DNA of 64,000 bases, taken from positions 1 to 64,000 of the forward strand of contig JANQKG010000011.1 of NCBI GenBank assembly GCA_028281235.1, given 5' to 3'. Shown in pieces: positions 26,393 through 34,366 of the stretch. Numbering within the stretch: the stretch's first letter is position 1; every line of letters begins with the position of its first letter. Under the pieces are notes generated by a model. It was not told the DNA's origin. It saw nothing but the letters and a program-made list of their open reading frames with translations, and did no database searches. Source of the stretch: Afifellaceae bacterium (GTDB lineage: Bacteria; Pseudomonadota; Alphaproteobacteria; Rhizobiales; Afifellaceae). The position numbers and the translations under genes are program-made.

Positions 26393-27643
26393 GTGGCAGC
26401 ACCAGCCTCTAATCTCAGGATCAACGGCGAGCGGCTTTGGGACACGCTCATGGAGATGGCCAAGATCGGCCCGGGCGTGAAGGGCGGCAACCGACGCCTC
26501 ACGCTCACCGATGTCGACAAGGAAGGCCGCGATCTTTTCAAGTCGTGGTGCGACGCGGCCGGCTGCGCCATGGCCGTCGACACGATGGGCAACATGTTCG
26601 CCCGCCGAGAAGGAACCGATCCCAGCCTGCCGCCGGTCATGGTCGGCAGTCACCTCGATACGCAGCCGACCGGCGGCAAATATGACGGCGTGCTCGGCGT
26701 GCTCTCCGGCCTGGAGATCGTGCGCACGCTGAACGATCTGGGCATCAAGACCAGGCATCCCATCGAAGTAGTCAACTGGACCAACGAGGAGGGCTCGCGC
26801 TACGCGCCGGCCATGATCTCCTCCGGCGTGTTCGCCGGCGTCTACACGCAGGATTACGCCTACGGCCTGAAGGATGCCGACGACAAGGCGCTCGGCGATG
26901 AGCTGAAGCGCATCGGCTATGTCGGCGACGAAGAGGTCGGCACGCGGCCGCTCAAGGCGTTCTTCGAGCTCCATATCGAGCAGGGGCCGATCCTTGAGGC
27001 GGAAGAGATCGATATCGGCGTCGTCACGCACGGGCAGGGCCAGCGCTGGTTCGACGTGACGCTGACCGGCTTTGAAAGCCACGCCGGCACCACGCCCATG
27101 CCGCGCCGCCGCGATGCCTTGGTGGGGGCCGCCAAGCTTGTGCAGGCGGTGAACGAGATTGCGCTCGCCAACGCGCCGCACGCCGTCGGCACCTGCGGTG
27201 TGCTCAATCCCTATCCCGGCTCGCGCAACGTCATTCCCGGCGCCGTGTCGATGACCATCGATTTCCGCCATCCCATCGACGAGACGCTCTCCGCCATGAA
27301 GGCGGCGATGCAAAAGGCGATCGACGACATCTGCGCCGACGGCAAGCTCAAAGCCGACGTGGAGGAGGTCTTCTATTACGCGCCGGTGGCGTTCAACGCC
27401 GATTGCGTCTCCGCCGTGCGCCGCGCTGCGGAACGCCTCGGCTATTCGCACCGCGACATCGTGTCGGGCGCCGGGCACGATGCCTGCTACATCGCCCGCG
27501 TTGCGCCGACCTCCATGGTGTTCTGCCCGTGCGTCGACGGCATCAGCCACAATGAGGAAGAGGAGATCCACCCGCATTGGGCAACGGCCGGCGCTGAGGT
27601 TCTGTTCCACGCCGTGGTGGAGACAGCGGAGATTGTGGAGTGA
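26393..27643 (+). CDS. Zn-dependent amidohydrolase, beta-ureidopropionase / N-carbamoyl-amino-acid hydrolase type
   Basis: A 416-residue M20-family enzyme that hydrolyses N-carbamoyl-beta-alanine to beta-alanine, CO2 and ammonia. The di-metal ligands are visible in VGSHLDTQPTGGKYDGVLG, the WTNEEGSRYAP motif, FELHIEQGP and the C-terminal GAGHDACY and HNEEEEI. The dimerisation-domain motif GFESHAGTTPMPRRRDAL is intact. It is followed by dihydropyrimidinase, which fixes the likely role in reductive pyrimidine catabolism. The start is GTG at 26393, 8 nt after AGGAGA. Confidence 0.9.
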   Translation: MAAPASNLRINGERLWDTLMEMAKIGPGVKGGNRRLTLTDVDKEGRDLFKSWCDAAGCAMAVDTMGNMFARREGTDPSLPPVMVGSHLDTQPTGGKYDGVLGVLSGLEIVRTLNDLGIKTRHPIEVVNWTNEEGSRYAPAMISSGVFAGVYTQDYAYGLKDADDKALGDELKRIGYVGDEEVGTRPLKAFFELHIEQGPILEAEEIDIGVVTHGQGQRWFDVTLTGFESHAGTTPMPRRRDALVGAAKLVQAVNEIALANAPHAVGTCGVLNPYPGSRNVIPGAVSMTIDFRHPIDETLSAMKAAMQKAIDDICADGKLKADVEEVFYYAPVAFNADCVSAVRRAAERLGYSHRDIVSGAGHDACYIARVAPTSMVFCPCVDGISHNEEEEIHPHWATAGAEVLFHAVVETAEIVE

Positions 27644-27752
27644 GGTGTTCCGGCGCGCCCAGGCCCCACCTCCCCGCAAGGGGGAGGTGGAAGCGGAGGC
27701 GGCATGACGACGAATCTGTTGGTAGGGCCGCACGCATTTACGGGAGTAGCAA

Positions 27753-29207
27753 ATGAGCAAACTCATCAAGGGCGGCACCATCGTCACCGCCGATCTCACC
27801 TTCAAGGGCGACGTGTTCGTGCAGCACGACAAGATCGTCGCGGTGGGCACCGATCTGGAGCACGACGCCGACCACGTGCTCGATGCGTCGGGCTGCTACG
27901 TCATGCCCGGCGGCATCGACCCGCACACGCATATGGAGATGCCCTTCATGGGTACCTTCTCCAGCGACGATTTCGATTCCGGCACGGCCGCCGCACTTTC
28001 AGGCGGCACCACGATGATCGTCGATTTTTGCCTGCCGGCGCCCAACCAGGGCCTGATCGACGCGCTGCAGCAATGGTACCAGAAAGCCGGCAAGGCGCGC
28101 ACCGATTATTCCTTCCATATGGCGATCACCTGGTGGGAGAAGCAGGTGTTCGATGAGATGCCGAAGGTGGTGGAGCAGGGCATCAACACCTTCAAGCACT
28201 TCATGGCCTATAAGGGCGCGCTGATGGTGAACGACGACGAGATGTTCGCCTCCTTCCAGCGTTGCGCAGAGCTCGGCGCCATGCCGCTCGTGCACGCGGA
28301 GAACGGCGATGTCGTCGCCTCGCTTCAGCAGAAGCTTCTCGCCGACGGCAATAACGGGCCGGAAGCACATGCCTTCTCCCGTCCGCCGGAGGTGGAGGGC
28401 GAGGCCGCCAACCGCGCTATCATGATTGCCGACCAGGCGGGCGTGCCGCTTTATGTCGTGCACGTTTCCTGTGAGCAGGCGCACGAGGCGATCCGCCGCG
28501 CGCGGCAGAAGGGCATGCGCGTTTATGGCGAGCCGCTCATCCAGCACCTCGTGCTGGATGAGAGCGAATATGCCAATCCCGATTGGGACCACGCGGCCAG
28601 GCGGGTGATGTCGCCGCCCTTCCGCAACAAGGAGCACCAGGATTCGCTGTGGGCGGGGCTGGCGGCCGGCTCGCTGCAGGTGGTTGCCACTGATCATTGC
28701 GCCTTTACCACCGAGCAGAAGCGCATGGGCGTCGGCGACTTCACCAAAATTCCCAACGGCACCGGCGGGCTGGAGGACCGGCTGTCGGTCTTGTGGACCT
28801 ATGGCGTGCGCACCGGGCGGCTGACCATGAACGAGTTCGTCGCGGTCACCTCCAGCAACATCGCCAAGATCCTCAACATCTATCCGACGAAGGGCGCCAT
28901 CAGGGTCGGCGCCGATGCCGATATCGTTGTGTGGGACCCGGCGGCGACCAAGACGATCAGTGCGTCGACGCAGAAATCGGCGATCGACTACAACGTCTTC
29001 GAAGGCGTGGAGGTGACCGGACGGGCACGCATGACACTGTCACGCGGCCGTGTCGCCTATGAGGATGGCGACGTGAAGGCCGGCACCGGCGACGGGCGTT
29101 TCGTTGAGCGCCCGGCCAACGCACCGGTCAACAGGGCACTCTCCACCTGGAAGGAGCTCACCGCGCCGCGCAAGGTGGAGCGCTCCGGCATCCCGGCGGG
29201 GGTTTGA
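27753..29207 (+). CDS. Dihydropyrimidinase (D-hydantoinase family)
   Basis: A 484-residue cyclic amidohydrolase that opens dihydrouracil or dihydrothymine to N-carbamoyl-beta-amino acids. Metal ligands appear in order: DPHTHMEMPF, the carbamylated lysine in FKHFMAYKG, HAENGD, VVHVSCEQA and ATDHCAF. The C-terminal blocks NGTGGLEDRL and GAIRVGADADIVVWDP are standard. GGGAG precedes the ATG. A small CCCACCTCCCC/GGGGAGGTGG hairpin (27663-27689) separates it from the ureidopropionase gene. Dihydropyrimidine dehydrogenase, the first pathway enzyme, is not in this window. Confidence 0.94.
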   Translation: MSKLIKGGTIVTADLTFKGDVFVQHDKIVAVGTDLEHDADHVLDASGCYVMPGGIDPHTHMEMPFMGTFSSDDFDSGTAAALSGGTTMIVDFCLPAPNQGLIDALQQWYQKAGKARTDYSFHMAITWWEKQVFDEMPKVVEQGINTFKHFMAYKGALMVNDDEMFASFQRCAELGAMPLVHAENGDVVASLQQKLLADGNNGPEAHAFSRPPEVEGEAANRAIMIADQAGVPLYVVHVSCEQAHEAIRRARQKGMRVYGEPLIQHLVLDESEYANPDWDHAARRVMSPPFRNKEHQDSLWAGLAAGSLQVVATDHCAFTTEQKRMGVGDFTKIPNGTGGLEDRLSVLWTYGVRTGRLTMNEFVAVTSSNIAKILNIYPTKGAIRVGADADIVVWDPAATKTISASTQKSAIDYNVFEGVEVTGRARMTLSRGRVAYEDGDVKAGTGDGRFVERPANAPVNRALSTWKELTAPRKVERSGIPAGV

Positions 29208-29240
29208 TGTGTCGTGCGCTGGGGCCGCAGGCTAACTCTG

Positions 29241-29340
29241 TCGTCACTGCCGGGCTTGACCCGGCAATCCATTCCGTAACCGGTGCGCCTGGCCGCGCCG
29301 CTCAGGAATGGATGCCCGGATCAAGTCCGGGCATGACGAC
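29241..29340. repeat. REP-like palindromic pair, copy 2
   Basis: Begins TCGTCACTGCCGGGCTTGAC and ends GATCAAGTCCGGGCATGACGAC, so its two halves are in the opposite order to the copy at 26267. It lies between dihydropyrimidinase and the ABC ATPase gene. Confidence 0.88.
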
Positions 29341-29387
29341 GGAAGAGAGCGGTTGGGGTTGCGACAGCTCAGGGGATAAGGTCTGAC

Positions 29388-30212
29388 ATGCAGGACCACG
29401 CGCCAACATCCGATCGCACCGAGACATCCTCCGGCGCGGCGGTCATCGCCGTCGACAAGCTGTCGCTCACCTTCCAGACGGCCGACAGTCCCGTCCACGC
29501 GCTCGACGACATCAACCTCAATGTGGGACGCGGCGAGTTCATCTCCTTCATCGGCCCGTCCGGCTGCGGCAAGACCACGCTCTTACGCGTCATCGCCGAT
29601 CTGGAGCAGCCGACCGGCGGTTCGATCACCGTCAACGGCATGAGCCCGCATGAGGCGCGTGTACAGCGGGCCTATGGCTACGTGTTTCAGGCGCCGGCGC
29701 TTTATCCGTGGCGGACGATTGCCAAGAATGTCGGGCTGCCCTTGGAGATCATGGGATACAGCGCCGCGGATCGGGCGGAACGCGTGGCGCGCACGCTGGC
29801 GCTGGTGAACCTTTCCGGCTTTGAGCAGAAGTTCCCGTGGCAGCTTTCCGGCGGCATGCAGCAGCGCGCCTCCATTGCTCGTGCACTCGCCTTCGATGCT
29901 GACCTTCTTTTGATGGATGAGCCTTTCGGTGCACTTGACGAGATCGTGCGCGACCATCTGAACGAGCAGCTTCTGGAGCTGTGGGCGAAGACGCACAAGA
30001 CGGTGATCTTCGTCACGCATTCCATTCCGGAGGCGGTGTTTCTGTCGACCCGCATCGTGGTCATGTCACCGCGCCCCGGCCGCATCTACGACGTCATTGA
30101 CAGCGACCTGCCGCGCGAACGCACGCTCGATATCCGCGAGACGCCGGAATTCCTCACCCTCGCCCACCGCGTGCGCGAGGGTTTACGGGCAGGGCATTCC
30201 TACGATGATTGA
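29388..30212 (+). CDS. ABC importer ATP-binding protein (nitrate/sulfonate/thiamine-precursor class)
   Basis: A 274-residue ATPase with Walker A GPSGCGKTT, Q-loop in YVFQAPALYPWRT, signature LSGGMQQR, Walker B LLLMDEPFGALDE and H-loop VTHSIPEAV. The P-W-R-T after the Q-loop and the IVVMSPRPGRI segment place it with the SsuB/TauB/ThiZ group. Its partner permeases and binding protein lie at 31290-34307, separated from it by a repeat-rich insertion with a DUF559 gene. Its location next to dihydropyrimidinase suggests pyrimidine or related uptake. Confidence 0.92.
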   Translation: MQDHAPTSDRTETSSGAAVIAVDKLSLTFQTADSPVHALDDINLNVGRGEFISFIGPSGCGKTTLLRVIADLEQPTGGSITVNGMSPHEARVQRAYGYVFQAPALYPWRTIAKNVGLPLEIMGYSAADRAERVARTLALVNLSGFEQKFPWQLSGGMQQRASIARALAFDADLLLMDEPFGALDEIVRDHLNEQLLELWAKTHKTVIFVTHSIPEAVFLSTRIVVMSPRPGRIYDVIDSDLPRERTLDIRETPEFLTLAHRVREGLRAGHSYDD

Positions 30213-30240
30213 GGTGGGCGCCTTGCAGGCCGTTACGACG

Positions 30241-30382
30241 GGCGCTCTTCCTCTCCCCTTTGGGGAGAGGTCGGTCGCGCAGCGGCCGGGTGAGGGGGGC
30301 GAACGCCAGCTTCTCCCCCTCACCCGGTTTGTCGCTCCGCTCCAAACCACCCTCTCCCCGGCGGGGAGAGGAGTGGGCCCTG
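30241..30382. repeat. CTCTCCCC/GGGGAGAGG palindromic repeat, copy 1
   Basis: A hairpin CCTCTCCCCTTTGGGGAGAGG is followed by GGTGAGGGGG, then the mirror-image arm CCCCCTCACCCGGTTTGTCG and a second hairpin CTCTCCCCGGCGGGGAGAG. A common alphaproteobacterial intergenic element. Confidence 0.85.
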
Positions 30383-30440
30383 CCGCGCAGATAGGCCTTG
30401 TCAAGCCTTCGAGCTTCTTTCAGCCGGTCGGCATAACAAG

Positions 30441-30493
30441 CGCCCTTCCTCTCCCCTTGGGGGAGAGGTCGGCGCGCAGCGGCGGGTGAGGGG
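30441..30493. repeat. CTCTCCCC/GGGGAGAGG repeat, half copy 2
   Basis: Only the left half is present (CTCTCCCCTTGGGGGAGAGG through GGCGGGTGAGGG). Its right edge supplies the purine-rich ribosome binding site of the DUF559 gene, whose start follows at once. Confidence 0.8.
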
Positions 30494-31030
30494 GTGATGA
30501 GATCTGCGCGCTCCGTAACCAAGCGTCACCCCGGCGCGACGGCGCGCGCCCGCCGGCTTCGCCGTGACGAGACGGACGCTGAACGGCGTCTTTGGTATCG
30601 TCTGAGCGGCCGCGAGCTGGCTGGCCACAAATTTGTGCGGCAGGTGCCACTGGGACCCTACGTGGTCGACTTCTTGTGTCGGTCGAAGCGCTTGGTTGTG
30701 GAAGTCGACGGCGAGCAACATGCCGAGAGCCGCAGCGACACCTTGCGAACGGCTTGGCTTAACCGACATGGCTACTCTGTTCTTCGCTTCTGGAATCATG
30801 AGGTGCTGCGCGAACGCGAGGCGGTTCTTGATGCGATATTGGCGGTCCTGGAGAAACGGATCGATAATTCTTCATCCGATCTTCGCTTCTCTCCGGCGAT
30901 GCCGTCCCCCTCACCCGGTTTGTCGCTCCGCTCCAAACCGATCTCTCCCCGAAGGGGAGAGGAAGGGGCCGTGCCACGCGCGATAGGTGGTCGGCACACG
31001 TCTCACTCTGCGAAGCGTGTGACGCGATGA
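30494..31030 (+). CDS. DUF559 endonuclease-like protein with repeat-derived C-terminal tail
   Basis: A 178-residue product. Residues 12-120 are a DUF559 domain: DETDAERRLWYRLSGRELAG, KFVRQVPLGPYVVDFLC, LVVEVDGEQH and ragged basic/hydrophobic ends (GYSVLRFWNHEVL). The D-F and E-V-D-G-x-Q-H residues fit the PD-(D/E)XK nuclease fold related to Vsr. From about residue 137 on, the coding sequence is a palindromic repeat (SPGLSLRSKPISPRRGE), so the tail is not conserved protein. ATG at 30497 and GTG at 30494 are both possible. It interrupts an ABC transporter gene set. Function is unknown. Confidence 0.75.
   Translation: MMRSARSVTKRHPGATARARRLRRDETDAERRLWYRLSGRELAGHKFVRQVPLGPYVVDFLCRSKRLVVEVDGEQHAESRSDTLRTAWLNRHGYSVLRFWNHEVLREREAVLDAILAVLEKRIDNSSSDLRFSPAMPSPSPGLSLRSKPISPRRGEEGAVPRAIGGRHTSHSAKRVTR
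30905..30976. repeat. CTCTCCCC/GGGGAGAGG repeat, half copy 3 (inside DUF559 coding sequence)
   Basis: Right half only: CCCCCTCACCCGGTTTGTCG then CTCTCCCCGAAGGGGAGAG. It is translated as the C-terminal tail of the DUF559 protein. Confidence 0.82.
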
Positions 31031-31099
31031 GCGGCGTCGTCTTTATGCGTTGCGGTTTCATGCACGGCGGTGCTGTTCACCGGCCTGTCAACACGACGG

Positions 31100-31244
31100 G
31101 CGCTCTTCCTCTCCCCCTTGGGGAGAGGTCGACGCGCGCCGTCAGGCGGGCGTCGGGTGAGGGGGCCGGCACTGCAATCTACCCCCTCACCCGGTTTGTT
31201 GCTCCGCGCCAAACCGACCTCTCCCCAAGGGGGAGAGGAACGGG
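31100..31244. repeat. CTCTCCCC/GGGGAGAGG palindromic repeat, copy 4 (full)
   Basis: Left hairpin CCTCTCCCCCTTGGGGAGAGG, then GGTGAGGGGG, the mirror arm CCCCCTCACCCGGTTTGTTG and right hairpin CTCTCCCCAAGGGGGAGAGG. It fills most of the gap between the DUF559 gene and the first permease gene; nothing else is seen there. Confidence 0.85.
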
Positions 31245-31289
31245 CCGTGCCATACGCAACGGTCGGTTGGTACGCGAGGGTGTGGAGCC

Positions 31290-32186
31290 ATGAAATCATC
31301 CTCCCTCATCACCCGCCTCATGGCCGGCACCACCGGGCCGGTGATCGTTGTCTGCTTGGCCATCATTGCGCTGTGGTATGTCGGTGCGTTCTTTCTCAAC
31401 GCGCCGTTCGCGCGCGAGGCGCTGGCGCGCGCCGACGAGGCCTACACCTTCTCCGATCTCCTGCAGCGCACGATGAACGAGGAGCGCCCAGTGCTGCCCT
31501 CGCCGCATCAGGTGGCGCGGGAGATCTACGAGACGACCGTACTGAAGAAGCCGACCTCCAACCGCAGCCTGATCTTTCATAGCTGGGTGACGCTCTCCTC
31601 CACGCTGCTCGGCTTTCTTATGGGCACGGCTCTGGGCATCGTGCTGGCGGTGGCGATCGTACACTCGCGCACCCTGAGCCGCAGTCTGATGCCCTGGGTG
31701 ATTGCCTCGCAGACCATCCCCATTCTGGCGATCGCTCCGATGATCATCGTCGTGCTCGCCTCCATCGGACTGACCGGCCTGTTCCCAAAATCGATCATCT
31801 CGACCTATCTGTCGTTCTTCCCCGTCACTGTCGGGATGGTGAAAGGACTGCGCGCACCCGACCCGATCCATCTCGATCTGATGCGCACCTACAGCGCCAG
31901 CCAGGCGCAGGTCTTTTGGAAGCTGCGCTGGCCGTCCTCCATGCCCTATCTCTTCGCCTCCATGAAGGTGGCGATCGCCATCGCTCTGGTCGGCGCCATT
32001 GTCGGCGAGCTGCCGACGGGCGCGGTGGCAGGCCTCGGCGCGCGGCTTCTGACCGGCTCCTATTATGGTCAGACCGTACAGATCTGGTCAGCGCTCATTG
32101 CCGCTGCAGTCATTGCGGCGACCCTGGTGACGATCGTGGGCATCGCCAACCGCGCCGTGCTCGCCCGCATGGGACAGAGCGAATGA
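31290..32186 (+). CDS. ABC importer permease 1
   Basis: A 298-residue inner-membrane protein with a leading helix (VIVVCLAIIALWYVGAFFL), a loop with HQVAREIYETTVL, and a BPD-type permease core of five or so helices. The EAA-like loop is visible as LMRTYSASQAQVFWKLRWPSS, and LVGAIVGELPTG follows, as in SsuC/ThiX-type permeases. Its stop overlaps the start of the second permease by ATGA, so the two are translated together and likely form a heterodimer. ATG at 31290 follows a weak GTGTGGAGCC. Confidence 0.88.
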   Translation: MKSSSLITRLMAGTTGPVIVVCLAIIALWYVGAFFLNAPFAREALARADEAYTFSDLLQRTMNEERPVLPSPHQVAREIYETTVLKKPTSNRSLIFHSWVTLSSTLLGFLMGTALGIVLAVAIVHSRTLSRSLMPWVIASQTIPILAIAPMIIVVLASIGLTGLFPKSIISTYLSFFPVTVGMVKGLRAPDPIHLDLMRTYSASQAQVFWKLRWPSSMPYLFASMKVAIAIALVGAIVGELPTGAVAGLGARLLTGSYYGQTVQIWSALIAAAVIAATLVTIVGIANRAVLARMGQSE

Positions 32187-33289
32187 AGGCTGGCGCCCCG
32201 CAGCTTCTTTATCCGGCCGCAGCAATCGCGCTCGTTGCCCTCGTGCTGCGGGCGTCGCTCGATGGACCATCCGTGATGGCGACCGTGCTCGCTGTCGCCG
32301 CGGGCCTGCTCGTGCTGGCCGGCTTGGTGAGCCTTTGGCGACCGCGATGGCAGCTCCTTCTGACCGGCGTGGCGGCCCATGCTGCGGTCTACATCCTGCT
32401 TGCCGAATTGCCGGAGATTGCCGGACGCGCGGGGCTCGGTTTCTGGTGTCTCGTCATCGCCGCCTGGCTGACGGCTTGGGCTTTCGTGCAATCGCTCTCC
32501 GAGATGCGCACGGAGGGCCGCGCCGCCAGCCGGCTCTTCGGCGTGATCATCCCGGCTCTGTTCGGTATCTGGTGCCTGATTCTGTGGGAACTGATCGTCC
32601 GCGGCTTCGCCGTGCCGGCGGTGATCCTGCCGGCGCCCAGCGCCGTCTGGGAGCGCATTTTGGCGTCCATCCCGATCCTGTGGGCTGATTTCCAGCAGAC
32701 CTTCATCAAGGCGGTGCTGACCGGCTACGCCATCGGCTGCCTCTCCGGCTTCGCGGTCGCCATCCTCGCCGATCGCATTCCGTTCCTTCGGCGTGGTCTG
32801 TTGCCGATCGGCAATTTGGTCAGCGCGCTGCCGATCGTCGGCATCGCGCCGATCATGGTCATGTGGTTCGGCTTCGACTGGCCGTCCAAGGCCGCGGTCG
32901 TGGTCGTGATGACCTTCTTCCCGATGCTGGTGAACACGGTGGCCGGCTTGGCGGCGTCGGGCGCGCAGGAGCGCGATCTGATGCGCACCTATGCGGCCAA
33001 TTACTGGCAAACGCTCCTGAGGCTGCGTCTTCCCGCCGCGCTTCCCTTTATTTTCAATGCCTTGAAGATCAATTCCACGCTGGCGCTGATTGGCGCAATT
33101 GTTGCAGAGTTCTTCGGGACGCCGATTGTGGGGATGGGATTCCGCATTTCGACCGAGGTCGGGCGGTTGGCCATCGACATGGTCTGGGCGGAGATCGCGG
33201 TCGCGGCGCTTGCCGGCTCGGCCTTTTATGGGCTGGTCAGCGTCGTGGAGCGGATGTTCACATTCTGGCACCCGTCCTATCGATCGTGA
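32183..33289 (+). CDS. ABC importer permease 2 with extra N-terminal membrane segments
   Basis: A 368-residue permease. Residues about 10-110 hold four additional hydrophobic helices not found in the first permease; the usual core begins near residue 120 (IIPALFGIWCLILWELIV). The EAA-like loop is ERDLMRTYAANYWQTLLRLR, followed by LPFIFNALKINSTLALIGAI. ATG at 32183 overlaps the previous stop. The extra N-terminal half is seen in some permeases of the pyrimidine/hydroxymethylpyrimidine class, which fits the gene context. Confidence 0.88.
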   Translation: MKAGAPQLLYPAAAIALVALVLRASLDGPSVMATVLAVAAGLLVLAGLVSLWRPRWQLLLTGVAAHAAVYILLAELPEIAGRAGLGFWCLVIAAWLTAWAFVQSLSEMRTEGRAASRLFGVIIPALFGIWCLILWELIVRGFAVPAVILPAPSAVWERILASIPILWADFQQTFIKAVLTGYAIGCLSGFAVAILADRIPFLRRGLLPIGNLVSALPIVGIAPIMVMWFGFDWPSKAAVVVVMTFFPMLVNTVAGLAASGAQERDLMRTYAANYWQTLLRLRLPAALPFIFNALKINSTLALIGAIVAEFFGTPIVGMGFRISTEVGRLAIDMVWAEIAVAALAGSAFYGLVSVVERMFTFWHPSYRS

Positions 33290-33314
33290 CGGGCGCCCAA
33301 CAGGGAGAGTGGGA

Positions 33315-34307
33315 ATGAAAAGGCTGATCGCTGGAGGTTTGGGACTGTCGCTGGCGCTTGCCGCGGGAAGCGCAATGGCCGCCGACGACGTCGTGCTGCA
33401 GCTCAAATGGGTCACGCAGGCGCAGTTCGCCGGCTATTACGTGGCCAAGGACAAGGGCTTCTACGAAGAGGCTGGCCTCAACGTTGAGATCAAGCCGGGT
33501 GGCCCGGACATCGCCCCGCCGCAGATCATTGCCGGCGGCGGCGCCGACGTCATCATCGAATGGATGCCGGCAGCGCTTGCCAGCCGTGAGCGCGGCGTGC
33601 CGCTGGTCAATATCGCCCAGCCCTTCAAGAGCTCCGGCATGATGCTGACCTGCCGCAAGGAGACGGGGATCACCAGCCCGGAGGATTTCCGCGGCAAGAC
33701 GCTCGGCGTCTGGTTCTTCGGCAACGAATATCCGTTCCTGTCGTGGATGTCGCAGCTCGGCATTCCGACCGAAGGCGGCGATGACGGCGTGACGGTTCTG
33801 AAGCAGGGCTTCAACGTCGATCCGCTGCTGCAGAAGCAGGCCGACTGCATCTCCACCATGACCTACAACGAATATTGGCAGGTCATCGACGCCGGCATTC
33901 CGGAGGACGAACTGGTCGTCTTCAAATACGAGGACGAGGGTGTCTCCACGCTTGAGGACGGCCTCTACGTCCTGGAGGACAATCTCGACGATCCCGCGTT
34001 CGTGGACAAGATGGCGCGCTTCGTGAAGGCGTCGCTGCGTGGCTGGGCCTACGCCCGCGAGAACTCCGACGAGGCGGCGGGGATCGTGCTGGAAAACGAC
34101 GCCACCGGCGCGCAGACCGAAAAGCACCAGCAGCGCATGATGGGCGAGATCAACAAGCTGACGGAAGGCTCCGACGGCACGCTCGATCCGGCCGATTACG
34201 AGCGCACGGTGCAGACGCTTCTGGCCGGCGGCTCCGATCCGGTCATTACCGCAGCGCCTGAAGGGGCGTGGACGCATGACGTGACCGACAAGGCCATGGG
34301 GATGTAA
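33315..34307 (+). CDS. ABC importer substrate-binding protein, NMT1/THI5-like
   Basis: A 330-residue periplasmic receptor with a signal peptide (1-22, GLSLALAAGSAMAADD). The mature start VVLQLKWVTQAQFAGYYVAKDKGFYEEAGLNV-type block is typical of NMT1/THI5-like proteins, with GGGADVIIEWMP and FRGKTLGVWFFGNEY further on. Relatives bind hydroxymethylpyrimidine, riboflavin or other heterocycles; next to dihydropyrimidinase a pyrimidine ligand is the best guess. It ends the operon and is followed by a strong terminator. Confidence 0.9.
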   Translation: MKRLIAGGLGLSLALAAGSAMAADDVVLQLKWVTQAQFAGYYVAKDKGFYEEAGLNVEIKPGGPDIAPPQIIAGGGADVIIEWMPAALASRERGVPLVNIAQPFKSSGMMLTCRKETGITSPEDFRGKTLGVWFFGNEYPFLSWMSQLGIPTEGGDDGVTVLKQGFNVDPLLQKQADCISTMTYNEYWQVIDAGIPEDELVVFKYEDEGVSTLEDGLYVLEDNLDDPAFVDKMARFVKASLRGWAYARENSDEAAGIVLENDATGAQTEKHQQRMMGEINKLTEGSDGTLDPADYERTVQTLLAGGSDPVITAAPEGAWTHDVTDKAMGM

Positions 34308-34337
34308 GCGCGAGCCGCTTTCATCTCAGCAAAGCTG

Positions 34338-34366
34338 CGGGGGGCGTCATGCCCCCCGTTCTTTAT
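34338..34366. terminator. Rho-independent terminator overlapping the end of the convergent kinase gene
   Basis: CGGGGGGC and GCCCCCCG form a perfect 8-bp stem with loop GTCAT, followed on the plus strand by TTCTTTAT. The loop contains the stop codon of the convergent sugar kinase gene (34347-34349). Confidence 0.85.

Noticed and set aside
30494-31030. DUF559 gene as part of a restriction-modification system
   Set aside because: No methyltransferase or specificity gene is adjacent; neighbours are ABC transporter genes and repeats.
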